A stretch of 64,000 bases of DNA, taken from assembly GCA_948099385.1 (NCBI GenBank), contig CANUEZ040000193.1, positions 4,104,501 to 4,168,500 on the forward strand, read 5' to 3'. Shown here one piece after another: positions 12,750 to 22,385 of the stretch (positions within the stretch are counted from its first letter, which is position 1; each line of letters opens with the position of its first letter). The notes under the pieces were generated by a model. The model searched no databases, was not told the origin of the DNA, and worked only from the letters and a program-made list of their open reading frames with translations. The position numbers were made by a program, and so were the translations under genes. This DNA is from Fasciola hepatica (taxonomy: Eukaryota > Platyhelminthes > Trematoda > Plagiorchiida > Fasciolidae).

Positions 12750-14480
12750 TTTGCATTTCGTGTATTTCTCGAATCGGTACTGTTTCCGTACCACGTTATA
12801 TAGAATACGTCGTTGCTTCTGTCCATCGGCTAGCATCTTCTCTATTTGTTTGATTGAGATGATTTCTTTGGAAGTTCGCTGTGGGGCAGGAATAAAGAAA
12901 CGTACACAAGCCCTGTTTGAACGTCTCCCAAAGTTTGTTTAGCATTTGAGGTCATCCAGTGGTATATTATGCGGCTTAGTCAGTGATTATGCCCCCATGT
13001 TGGATCTGTCGCTCCATCTGCTAATCCTTATACGAATACGAAACAATCAGTTAGAAGTTATACTCGACAGACGGAAAATGACCGCAACCCGCAGTACCAG
13101 GTTTGTGGCTGGTGAACGAGATGAACATCCAAGTGATCGATCACGATCGGCAAAGTGTGGGCACGGAAAAGCGCTGTTCATTACAATGCAAATCACTGGG
13201 GAAGCGGATATCATTTCGTGGTTATTTTACTCGAGAAATCGTCAGATCAATTCCTACGGAATTCATGCAAATGAAATGAAGTGAATAGATTTTATTGGAG
13301 TGTTGATACGCCAGTATCTACCTGGTTAAGAGGAACCCGACGATGTGGATTTACATTCGTTCTAATGGATTCGTACGAAAATCAATTCCACAGGGAATCA
13401 CTATCGAAGCACAAGACCACTCGTTTTGCAAGATCACATGAAACCAACACATTTGTACAACCGTCTACCAAGTTTCTTTTCACACCGTACCACAGCTTGA
13501 AATAGAAGAGAATGGAACAGACGCCTCACATTAAAATGAGAACCAATAGGTTTCTGCTGGTTATCCGATTTATTATGGCACGGAGAAGAGAAGCAAGGTG
13601 GGCGAAGCTATCGGCAGACTATTTTCCAATTTGCATTCAAATAAGGTGAAACCATTCCATTTTGGACTTGTTTTATGTTTTCTATCCATATACTTCTAAT
13701 TCCCTTACCAAAGATTGTTATTGTTATCAACAATTCGCATGCGTAAAACGGTGATACAGTTTCATGATCACTATCCGACAAACCGTTTCCCAAATTTATA
13801 ACAAGGTAACAATTCGGAATTCAGGAACTTCCAAAGCGGCAAGCTTATCAAGCCTCTTTGGTTCACCAAGTTCACCAAAACGTCTCGTTCGGACGGTTAT
13901 ACTTGTACAGTATTCAAGCATGGGGCTAGACCTCGGTCGGAGGTGTTGATTAATTTGATCATTCACAATCATTCTCACACCAAAAGGGTCCAGTAACCGA
14001 ACAGGATCCAAGAAAGTTCACACAGTTTACTTTTCTCGTCGGAGTAAAACTTGATCGGACCTGATGAACTCCATGGCCTTCAAAACCCTGTCAGAAGTCA
14101 TACTGCATATAAATCCTGGCGGTTCACGTACGAGGAAGTTGCGCAGAAGTCCATTTCATTACAGAATCCCTCAGTGATTCGCGAAAATGTATCAAGCCTG
14201 CCTTCGTCGATCACACAACAACATTTTATGGTTCACAGCAAAAGTCGCTTCTCAAGAAATTAGAATCCATTATCTGCCCACGTACTCAATTAACTGATTT
14301 GCAGGTTTCTTCTCAGGAAGAACATAACGTATCTCTCTTCGTAGATGTCTGTACATATTTGGTCTTGTTTCTGGGCTCATGTGATAAGCATGTAACATCA
14401 TCAATTTAATTTGCCGAAAATATCGTTGCGGACTTTTTCATCCAGTGTGATAATAAGATCATAAGAATCAATTCAAAGAT
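12750..14480 (+). pseudogene. CR1/Jockey-type LINE ORF2 relic, block A
   Basis: This is a decayed non-LTR retrotransposon in the plus direction. Visible pieces, in family order, are: RRREARWAKLSAD (from about 13581), the basic segment before the RT; NKVTIRNSGTSKAASLSSLF (from about 13797), the pre-RT 'LxNKVTxR...' stretch; GLQNPVRSHTAYKSWRFT (from about 14077), the counterpart of the RT segment 'GFRNPVxSLxxxxQFAYKxxRST'; and a weak match to the C-terminal region near 14360-14450. Frames change between pieces and stops intervene. Blocks B and C hold homologous relics. A 112-codon frame at 12946-13284, conserved in all three blocks, lies upstream where the endonuclease would be expected, but I cannot recognise endonuclease motifs in it. 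Confidence 0.65.
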
Positions 14481-14861
14481 TGGACTGGTAATTCAGGCAC
14501 TGGTCTAGAATGCGGCGTGAACATTGTTTTTTATTACTGAGGATTGGTGCAGTGTATTGGGTGCACAGAACAAACTTCTAGAGGAAACAGTGTCCTGTAT
14601 ATCTCTGGATAGGACAACTTGGAGCGGGCCTTTCGCTGAGGGAGGTAGTTGGTAGAACAGATCAATGAAATTGGCCAGTCCATGACATGATATGAAAGAA
14701 AGGTATGGGAAGGCCGTGTGAATTGTTGTAGACTTCCTGGGTGTGGTCCCACATGGGGGTTAAATGCATTTGATTGGCTCTTTTGTAAATGCATTATTCA
14801 TCTACTGGATATAATTTTTCGAAGTTATCTCCTTGTTTGAGCTGCAGTTGAGATTCCAAAT

Positions 14862-15157
14862 GTGAGATAGAAACGAGAACTACCATAACCACTTCGTGAA
14901 TAATAGGTGTTTGAAACAAACTGAACTAAACTAAACCAAGCTGAGGAGAGCTGAACTGAACTGAACTGAGCTTTACTGAAAATCGCTTCATGTTTGCATG
15001 AAGAATGATTGCATCAACACAAAATGCAATCTGTATTTAGAACACATAGCCTTTGAGTTCATACTAGCCCTCATCGGTCAATTACTTACAATCATGTACG
15101 AACACATGAAAATAGTCTACTAATACTTTCGAATAAGCAAGAGTCTTGTAGAATAAA
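14862..15157. repeat. near-identical tract (partner 49933-50238)
   Basis: About 296 bp match block C with roughly four substitutions and one 10-bp length change in a pentanucleotide array. The sequence before 14862 and after 15157 is clearly more diverged. Confidence 0.75.
14939..14982 (+). repeat. (AACTG)n pentanucleotide array
   Basis: An imperfect array of AACTG/AACTA units interrupted by 'gctgaggagag'. The block C copy at 49995-50049 is two units longer. Confidence 0.8.
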
Positions 15158-15907
15158 TTCTGGGTAATCTGATGTGAAGCAAATTATTGCACAGGGTAGA
15201 TCGGAATTTTGAAACTGCTACTTTGATATCGTCATCATAATGATTTTCAAGAGCAAACAGAAATAGGTTTTATTGTCGGGAAACGTGGAGACGAAAAACG
15301 GAATGGAGGCACCAAAATGATGAAGGGGTTTTTCCGAATAACCTCGAATCCCCTATAAATGCAAGTCCAATTTGCCCACCAGACAGCACATATCCCTTTT
15401 AGAAATGGGACTTCCTAAAGCTGTTAGCTTAAGGCCATCATAAACTACTTTTCATTCCTTCCAAACATCGATTCCCATCAGCCTAATCTATGTTGGTCTC
15501 TTCGGGCGATTTTATTCACCCAAAAGCTCATTTTGTTATCGTGACACAGAATTCGGATATCGGGTAGCGAATATGGTAGAAGTGAACCGAGTAGACGACA
15601 TAGACCAGTTTTTACCCCAAACAGGTTTATTGCTTACTCACTATTTTATCCACCCATGAAGCTTTATTGACACAAAATGACCAAAGTTTTTTTCATTTTC
15701 TCTGATGGAAACTCTCAACGGCAGTGATGATAACTTCAGTCAAACGTTTCTTTTAAAATCGCTCGGTGTGTCATAAACACGGGAAATACAGATAACGGAA
15801 CGAGTAGTCTCATCAATGACCAAATCTCTACAAAATAGTAACTGATAAAATGGTTCACAAGGTAACGAAATCCAGTCACTTTCTGAAAGGCAGTTGACCA
15901 TCTTCAA

Positions 15908-15911
15908 TAAT
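15908..15911. repeat. target-site duplication TAAT (left)
   Basis: TAAT directly abuts the LTR start TGTAATGC. The same four bases follow the other LTR at 20760-20763. A 4-bp duplication is usual for Ty3/Gypsy elements. Confidence 0.85.
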
Positions 15912-16256
15912 TGTAATGCACGTGGGGTTCGGAGGTCTGAAAATAGACGCACAGATCAGCACAACTGGTCGCAGCACGAGGTCAGTCACAACAGAAGGCG
16001 AAGCTCGGAAAACAATGGACTTGTATTGACACAAGGCGACGCCTTAACTGGTACAGCTCGAAACCGGAAGTGGGTCATACGGGGGTGTCCATGGGGGTTT
16101 TTATACAGTTTTGGGGTCGGGGTCAAGGTCACTGTTCGGAGGGAGAGGGAGGTGAGATGCCTGCCGCACTGTATGGCTCCGCCTCGTGGTTCACGACGGC
16201 ATCTGGAAGATAAAAGGAAAGGAAACAGGATTATGTACAATCAGAAATGCACTACA
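15912..16256 (-). repeat. 3' LTR of the Gypsy element
   Basis: This 345-bp LTR is a direct copy of 20414-20759. Its ends are TGTAATGC and GCACTACA on the plus strand. It differs from the other LTR by one substitution (g/a in 'ggtcgcagc') and one fewer G in the run before 'tttttatac'. The first bases of this LTR, read on the minus strand, provide the pol stop codon. Confidence 0.95.
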
Positions 16257-19200
16257 CAGCCCCCTCTCGTGAAAGGGCTGTCCTCAGCCCTTCTGTATGC
16301 ACTTCAATCTCCTCAGCAACCGACGGAATGCTAGGAGGCCTGCTGCTAACTATTCCATCGTTGTGTGTCGCGGGCTTCAGCCGGTTGTAGTGTACAATTT
16401 GGCTCTGGGTTTCTGGGTTTTCGCCGACGCGAGCAACACGGCACGTCGTGGGGCTCAAGGTCTCGATTACAATGAATGGTCCGGTCCAATCGTACTTAAA
16501 CTTGGAAGGTATTCCCGGGACCTGTGTCATCGACTTCATCCAGACCTCTTCACCCGGCTGTACTGGTGTTCCGTGAGCTTTACGGTCGTAGAACTCTTTT
16601 TGGTGGCGTTGTGATGTCCTCAAATGTGTACGTGCAAGACGATGACTGTCGCCGAGGGTTCGGCAAAGCTTAATTGCATAGTCCGTTGAGGTCCGTATGT
16701 CGTCGGCTAGCCTTGGCACCGTAAGATCGATGGGTAACCGCAATTCCCGTCCGGTGATCATGAAATGTGGCGATTGCCCTGTTGAAGTCTGCACTGATGC
16801 CCTGTATGCGAGCAAACATGTGGGTAGCGCACTATCCCAGTGTCGAGTGGTATGTCTCTCTATGAAGGCTTTCAGCAGGTTTTTTAAGGTTCGGTTTGTT
16901 CGTTCTACAAGTCCGTTCCCTTGGGGGTGGTACGGTGTCGTGCGAGTTTTCTTTATTCCCAGTAACTGACACATGTCGGCCAATAACATACTTTCGAAGT
17001 TGGAGCCCTGGTCCGTGTGAATGGATAGTGGTGCCCCCCAACGTGCGATCCAGGTATTAAAGATTGTCTGGGCTATGGTAAAGGAATCAGTGCGTGGTAT
17101 AGGTTCTGCTTCACACCATTTCGTGAAGTAATCTACCATGACCAAAACAAAGCGATTTCCTTTATTGGACTCGGGGAAGGGACCGACAATGTCAATCCCC
17201 AACCGTTCGTTTGGGTATCCCGCCATGATGGGTGCCAAGGGTGCCCGGTTTGTGGTCCGTGGCGCCTTGAAACGCATACACAGTTGACAATTGTTGCAGA
17301 AATTCACTATATCCCTCACCTGATGTGGCCACCAAAACCTGGTGCGAACCGCTGCCAACATCTTCCGTTGTCCGGCATGTCCCAGCTCACGATGTAATTC
17401 CGCTAGCACTGTCTCGACAGCCACCTGGGGTACTACTATCCTCCTCGTATAGGTAGGCCCATATTGGAAATAGAGGATGCCATCCACGATCGTCAAGTGT
17501 TCCCATAGATTCCACAAGCACAAGGTTTCCCAACTCTGGCCAGCCATTTCTTCTCGTGTCGGTTTAGTACTGTTTTCGTTTAACCGTCTATATATTAGCT
17601 CTAATTCCGGATCTATTGCTTGGCGTTTCCTCCAAACATCCGACGGCGCCATCTGCAGCGTGATAGCCGCTACGTGCGTGTTGGAGCACGTGGGACACTC
17701 TCCATGTGCCCTGCAAGGTCGTCTTGATAGGGCATCCGCATTTTGATGGCTGCGCCCCGGGCGGTGGATACATTGAAACTGGTACTCTTGTATCTTCTCC
17801 TGCCATCTGGCAACTTGACCGGCAGCATCCTTGAACGACTGTAACCAAACCAACGCCTGGTGATCGGTTCGAACGATGAACGCTTTTCCCAGTAAGTAAT
17901 GGCGGAAATGAGCCAAGAAATATACTAAGGCCAACATTTCCTTTCGTGTTGTGCAATAGTTCCTCTCGTGTTTGTTTAGACATCGGCTGCCATAAGCTAT
18001 GACTCGTTCTATACCATTCTGATTCTGGGATAATACTGCACCGATCCCCGTTTCACTTGCGTCTGTGTCCAAGACGAAGGGTTCAGCTTCGGGAGAAAAT
18101 ACCGGTGGGGCTAGGACAGGCGAGTTGGTCAGAGCCTCTTTAAGCGCCTGAAAGGCGTTATTACATTCCTCCGTCCAACGGAATTGACTCTTTTTCTCAG
18201 TCAACCGGTGTAGTGGAGCTGCAACCGTGGCAAAGCTGCGTACGAATCGTCTGTAATATGAGGCTAGACCCATGAAACTTCTTACCTCATCTAAGTTGCT
18301 AGGGGTAGGCCATTGCTGGATCTGCTTAACTTTTTCTGGATCCGTATGAACCCCCTCGCGGCTTATTACGTGTCCCAAATACTGAACCCGTGCCCGTAGA
18401 AAATGACATTTACTCGGTTTCAGCCTCAAGCCTGCCGCCTGCAACCTTTCAAATATACACCGTAAAGTTTCGATGTGGTCTTGGAAAGTCTGACTATGAA
18501 CGATAATGTCATCCAGGTATACCAGGCATTTCGTTGGCGTAAGATCATTCAGCACCTTCTGCATCAGGCGCTGAAACGTAGCGGGGGCGTTGGTTAACCC
18601 GAAAGGCATGGTTTGAAATTCGTACAATCCGGACGGAATTACAAAGGCCTTTTTCTCCCGGTCCTCCAAACTAACCTCTACCTGCCAATATCCCGACGCC
18701 AGATCCAGGGTTGAAAAATACTTGGATCCTGCTACGGCCTCCAATGTTTCGTCGATACGGGGTATGGGGAAGGCGTCCTTCTTTGTAATGGCATTCAGTC
18801 GTCTATAATCCACGCACAACCTTAGGGTTCCATCTTTTTTTTTTACAATCACTACTGGGGAGGCCCAGGGTGAAACGGATGGACAAATGACTCGATTATC
18901 CAGCATTTCCTTAACTATGTTATCTACTTCGTCCCGATAATGTGCCGGGATTCGTCTGAATGGTTGCTTGATTGGTGCTGCGTCTCCCGTGTCGATATGA
19001 TGTCTAACTACCTGCGTGCGTCCCAATTTTTTTGAATACCAGGAAAACACATCTTGGTTGCCAGTCAGTAATTCTGTCAGTTTCTTTCGTTCTTCGCAAG
19101 ATGCAATCTCCGACTCATTCCCTAGCCGGTTCAATTGTTCTGGACTGGGCTGCTGAGCTTCCCTAACTGCACACACTTCGAAGTCCTTTGGCACGTGTAT

Positions 19201-19584
19201 GTTGGCTGCAGGTCGATACGCAACCTGTTCTCCTGCAATATGCAAGATCCCGGCCGCCAAATTTATAAGACACTGATGGAGGGTTAGAAAGTCAACACCA
19301 ATGATAGCGTCCCAAAGTAATTCTTTTACGACAATCGCCTGGTGGGCGACCTCCTGATGGCCTATGCGAAAGATGGGTTTGGCAACACCCAGTGTCTGGA
19401 TTTCTTGATTATTGGCGGCCCACAGACGTTGCGGCACCCTCTCCCCTAGAGTTATCATGGGAGCCTCCCAAACTAGCGTGCAGCTGGACCCAGTATCTAT
19501 CAAAAACGTGCCCTTTACCCCGTTAATGAAGCCATCGACTGTTGGTGAGAAGTTACCAAAACAGTGGAAACAACTGGTACAGCA
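16252..19584 (-). CDS. pol: Gypsy Pol polyprotein (PR-RT-RH-IN)
   Basis: The frame is stop-free from 19584 to its TAG at 16254-16252. Counting from the TTG at 19503 (1083 residues), visible landmarks are: protease DTG (3-5); RT with LDLASGYW (D267), the TMPFGLTNAPATFQ block and YLDD (329-332); RNase H with LDTDAS (478-483) and TDHQALVW; the integrase zinc site with H704/H709 and C736/C739; and the integrase triad D771, D831 and E867. A WTGPF motif lies near 1006-1010. All catalytic residues are present and there are no stops or frameshifts, so it could be active. It overlaps gag by about 70 bp in the -1 frame, so it is probably made as a Gag-Pol fusion by -1 frameshifting (inference). Its products process the polyprotein, copy RNA to DNA and integrate it. 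Confidence 0.95.
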   Translation of the reverse strand, partial: CCTSCFHCFGNFSPTVDGFINGVKGTFLIDTGSSCTLVWEAPMITLGERVPQRLWAANNQEIQTLGVAKPIFRIGHQEVAHQAIVVKELLWDAIIGVDFLTLHQCLINLAAGILHIAGEQVAYRPAANIHVPKDFEVCAVREAQQPSPEQLNRLGNESEIASCEERKKLTELLTGNQDVFSWYSKKLGRTQVVRHHIDTGDAAPIKQPFRRIPAHYRDEVDNIVKEMLDNRVICPSVSPWASPVVIVKKKDGTLRLCVDYRRLNAITKKDAFPIPRIDETLEAVAGSKYFSTLDLASGYWQVEVSLEDREKKAFVIPSGLYEFQTMPFGLTNAPATFQRLMQKVLNDLTPTKCLVYLDDIIVHSQTFQDHIETLRCIFERLQAAGLRLKPSKCHFLRARVQYLGHVISREGVHTDPEKVKQIQQWPTPSNLDEVRSFMGLASYYRRFVRSFATVAAPLHRLTEKKSQFRWTEECNNAFQALKEALTNSPVLAPPVFSPEAEPFVLDTDASETGIGAVLSQNQNGIERVIAYGSRCLNKHERNYCTTRKEMLALVYFLAHFRHYLLGKAFIVRTDHQALVWLQSFKDAAGQVARWQEKIQEYQFQCIHRPGRSHQNADALSRRPCRAHGECPTCSNTHVAAITLQMAPSDVWRKRQAIDPELELIYRRLNENSTKPTREEMAGQSWETLCLWNLWEHLTIVDGILYFQYGPTYTRRIVVPQVAVETVLAELHRELGHAGQRKMLAAVRTRFWWPHQVRDIVNFCNNCQLCMRFKAPRTTNRAPLAPIMAGYPNERLGIDIVGPFPESNKGNRFVLVMVDYFTKWCEAEPIPRTDSFTIAQTIFNTWIARWGAPLSIHTDQGSNFESMLLADMCQLLGIKKTRTTPYHPQGNGLVERTNRTLKNLLKAFIERHTTRHWDSALPTCLLAYRASVQTSTGQSPHFMITGRELRLPIDLTVPRLADDIRTSTDYAIKLCRTLGDSHRLARTHLRTSQRHQKEFYDRKAHGTPVQPGEEVWMKSMTQVPGIPSKFKYDWTGPFIVIETLSPTTCRVARVGENPETQSQIVHYNRLKPATHNDGIVSSRPPSIPSVAEEIEVHTEGLRTALSREGAV
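16260..16268 (-). promoter_or_regulatory. polypurine tract for plus-strand DNA priming
   Basis: On the minus strand GAGAGGGGG sits 3 bp before the 3' LTR. It lies within the pol reading frame (codons for Arg-Glu-Gly near the end). Confidence 0.8.
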
Positions 19585-20384
19585 CTAACATGGGCAGACT
19601 TACTAATGGCTCCATTATATTCCTTCCTGGCCATGCTTGTGTCCTTCCGCTCATTGGCCTGTACCCAGCGTTCTGGTTGAAAACGTCTTCCTCGGTCCCG
19701 GCCGTATGGACCTCTCCTGGGTTGGTCACCGGGGCGGCTGCTAACGTTGGGCATGCCCTGTGGACTCTTCGGAGATATTTGGGCCCCCACTGTTGCTTCT
19801 CTTTTTGCCGCCCGTTCGACCGCGTCGGGCAGGTTTCCTGGCGGGTCAAGCGAGAACATTTCTCTAATAGCTGCTGAGCTCACGCCGTCTATGAACCGGT
19901 GTAGTATCAGCATCTCCCTCACCGAGGGGTCATACCCGACGAGGGCTTGGCGAGCGATCTTTTTCAGCTCCACGGAGTACTGTCGGACACCTTCTCCTGG
20001 TTTTTGGGTGCGATACCGGAATTCGTCTCTCAGCTCGCTCATGGTTTTTTGGGGCGTCAAAATTTTCCGCAAGACTGAGAAGGTTTCCTCACTGACTCCA
20101 CCTTCTGGGATCTCTTCGTGGACCAAGGTAAACGCCTCCTGGCCCAGTAGTGACAACAATGTATACCTGCGATGACCGGGTTCACATAGTTCCAGATATG
20201 GGCGCACTCTCGCTTCCCACATGTCGAAGTTATCGCCGATATCAAATTTATCGGGTACTGGTAAGGACACGGGCGTTGGTTTATTTCCGGATTGCCCTAA
20301 CCGCATCAGGGCATCGATCAAGATGTTAATCGCATTAGCGGAGACATCAACTTCCGGTTTCTCGGGAGTCGTGTTGTCTGCCAT
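19515..20384 (-). CDS. gag: Gypsy Gag polyprotein
   Basis: 289 residues starting at MADNTTPEKPEV (ATG at 20384, just after the primer-binding site). The open frame extends upstream into the LTR, but that part overlaps the LTR and primer site, so the internal ATG is chosen. Residues about 50-190 (from FDMWEARVRPYLELC through the YSVELKKIARQAL stretch) resemble the retrotransposon Gag capsid fold of Ty3/Gypsy elements. The C-terminal third is basic (GDQPRRGPYGRDRGRRFQP) and suits RNA binding. I see no canonical CCHC zinc knuckle in this frame. Gag forms the virus-like particle. It ends at TAA 19517-19515, inside the pol overlap. Confidence 0.9.
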   Translation of the reverse strand: MADNTTPEKPEVDVSANAINILIDALMRLGQSGNKPTPVSLPVPDKFDIGDNFDMWEARVRPYLELCEPGHRRYTLLSLLGQEAFTLVHEEIPEGGVSEETFSVLRKILTPQKTMSELRDEFRYRTQKPGEGVRQYSVELKKIARQALVGYDPSVREMLILHRFIDGVSSAAIREMFSLDPPGNLPDAVERAAKREATVGAQISPKSPQGMPNVSSRPGDQPRRGPYGRDRGRRFQPERWVQANERKDTSMARKEYNGAISKSAHVSAVPVVSTVLVTSHQQSMASLTG

Positions 20385-20390
20385 TGGTCG

Positions 20391-20409
20391 GATCCCACCA
20401 CTGTCACCA
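20391..20409 (-). other. primer-binding site
   Basis: On the minus strand TGGTGACAGTGGTGGGATC begins 4 nt after the 5' LTR. It starts with TGG, complementary to a tRNA CCA end. The complement predicts a tRNA with discriminator A, acceptor 3' strand CACTGTC and T-stem 3' strand CCCAC. This might be an arginine tRNA, but that is from memory only. Confidence 0.8.
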
Positions 20410-20413
20410 ATTT

Positions 20414-20759
20414 TGTAATGCACGTGGGGTTCGGAGGTCTGAAAATAGACGCACAGATCAGCACAACTGGTCACAGCACGAGGTCAGTCACAACAGAAGG
20501 CGAAGCTCGGAAAACAATGGACTTGTATTGACACAAGGCGACGCCTTAACTGGTACAGCTCGAAACCGGAAGTGGGTCATACGGGGGTGTCCATGGGGGG
20601 TTTTTATACAGTTTTGGGGTCGGGGTCAAGGTCACTGTTCGGAGGGAGAGGGAGGTGAGATGCCTGCCGCACTGTATGGCTCCGCCTCGTGGTTCACGAC
20701 GGCATCTGGAAGATAAAAGGAAAGGAAACAGGATTATGTACAATCAGAAATGCACTACA
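20414..20759 (-). repeat. 5' LTR of the Gypsy element
   Basis: 346 bp, with ends as in the 3' LTR. As the upstream LTR of a minus-strand element it should hold the promoter. A TATA-like box is present. Confidence 0.95.
20601..20608 (-). promoter_or_regulatory. TATA-like box in the 5' LTR
   Basis: The minus strand reads TATAAAAA about 190 bp upstream of the LTR's downstream edge. The same box is at 16098-16105 in the 3' LTR. It is a plausible core promoter. No start site can be mapped from sequence. Confidence 0.5.
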
Positions 20760-20763
20760 TAAT
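20760..20763. repeat. target-site duplication TAAT (right)
   Basis: Matches 15908-15911 across the Gypsy insertion. Confidence 0.85.
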
Positions 20764-22385
20764 CTTTGTTCAAATATGACGTTGCCTATCCCCAGCGAAT
20801 ATTGAGAAAATAGTTCAATTAAACGAACTGTCTTCCGGAATGAAACCTGACCGATGAACTCTCTAAACTGCACTAAAATAGTTCCAGAGAAGTACAAGAT
20901 AAACACACTGCAAACATTGTATCTCAACATAGAGTTAATTTTGACGACAGATACACTGGTTCTAGAAATCAATGGGATTAGTGAAACGCTTATATCAACT
21001 GCGTATCCAGCATTATTCCTGGCAAAGTATTATCGTCTGAAGCTGATAAAGAATGATCGTCCACTGAAATTGGAAATGATTTTTGAAATTCCACACGAAC
21101 GAGATGATATAATCAACCTAACCAATAAACCTCTGAAGCTAATTTCAGGCGTATCTACTGTATTGCCGAACCGCCAATTGTGTTCACGTAATTCCCCGAT
21201 CACACGAATATATTAAAGGATCCACCGTCTATTCACATCAAGTTCAGCTGCACATTCCAAGTGAAATATTGGATCACAACTACCTACACTGGCCGTACCG
21301 AGTCTTGGTTACGTCATACAATGACTCAACACATTCCAGTGTGACTTGAAAATTAAACCCAACACGATTGCATCATCAATCGATGAAAGAATAGTGACTG
21401 CCTCAAGTCGTTCGGAGACAAGGCCTTACGTCATCACCAATTATATTCCCCAATGGAGAAACTAGAAGCACATGGCATCATGAACAACTCGAAACCATCA
21501 CGTGATCCAACAATGTTTCCAAACCGATAGACTTGATTCACTCAACGTGATTACTCATGTCGCTGTGGCAGGAAATCTCACATGAACAAGGTCATGTGTG
21601 CTCACGCTGTGCAGGTGGATATCAGGTTGTTGACTGTTACCATTTGACTCAAAGATATTCGAACTTGTCGATCAGTTTTACGCGAGCATCGTAAATGATT
21701 GGTGGTAGTGTTAGTGGCGATGTGATTTGGTGATGCTTCATGCGTCAGACACGCCCTGAAAGCTGCCCAACCGCAGAAGACAGGCAAGTTACAAAACGAT
21801 CCTACATCGTACATGGAATGCGAGTAATGATCGTGGAACGTTTTTCCCAATTTATAATTTGATGAAATGGGCTTTTATTAAGAGATTTGCATATGTTCAT
21901 TATTTTCCAGTTATATCAGGTTAGAAGATAAACTACAGGAACGTTGTTCATATGTGAAACTGAACTTGAAGTGACGGTTACCAGTGTCGTATTGACCTGT
22001 TTGTTTTGGTTCTTGATTATATTTGAACAAAAGTTTCCAGCAACTAATGAATATTCATCTGATTTGACAAATACAGTTGAGTGAGGACACGTGATTGAGA
22101 CATCAGAACAATCGCTATCAAAACAACTATTTGTCACCGTCCCATTCGTGATTACATATCATACGTTTTGTGGATTTTGCACACTGGATGATAGAAAATC
22201 AGATAGATAGTCGATAATCTTGATTACGGCAATTGCCAAATTCGTGTCCATACAGTATTGGTGTTATCAGCGTTACGACAGATATTGTGTTGATAACTAT
22301 CAATTGTTTAGTGTTAGTGATTTTGTCACATTATTTTTGTAGGTAACCAGGATACATTCAGAGATCTGAAATGTTGATTCTGAGC
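20764..22385. repeat. block A noncoding segment, right of the Gypsy element
   Basis: Continues the host sequence interrupted at 15911. It is collinear with 30454-31895 in block B, and its last 300 bp with about 50780-51090 in block C. A 120-codon plus-strand frame (20854-21216) is open here but broken by stops in block B, and I do not recognise it. The segment ends at 'gagcacat', where blocks B and C continue but block A switches to a LINE-containing duplication. Confidence 0.7.

Larger units (their letters stand above)
14481..15911. repeat. block A noncoding segment after the LINE
   Basis: Homologous to 49500-50790 in block C and, for its last 220 bp, to 30240-30453 in block B. It contains a short (AACTG)n array and one near-identical tract with block C. 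No coding signal is seen. It is interrupted at its right end by the Gypsy insertion and resumes at 20760. Confidence 0.7.
15912..20759 (-). mobile_element. complete Ty3/Gypsy LTR retrotransposon
   Basis: A 4848-bp element transcribed on the minus strand. It has two LTRs with TGTA...TACA ends, a 4-bp TAAT target duplication, a primer-binding site 4 bp from the 5' LTR, a polypurine tract abutting the 3' LTR, and open gag and pol frames. Domain order protease, RT, RNase H, integrase places it in Ty3/Gypsy rather than Ty1/Copia. LTR divergence is one substitution plus one single-base indel, so insertion is recent. It lies inside block A, and block B keeps the unoccupied site. No envelope gene or chromodomain is visible. 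The family name is not assigned. Confidence 0.95.

Noticed and set aside
15894..16334. 146-codon plus-strand open frame across the left LTR, with a similar one at 20384-20716
   Set aside because: It lies in the LTR antisense to the element and is repeated only because the LTR is repeated. It matches no protein I know.
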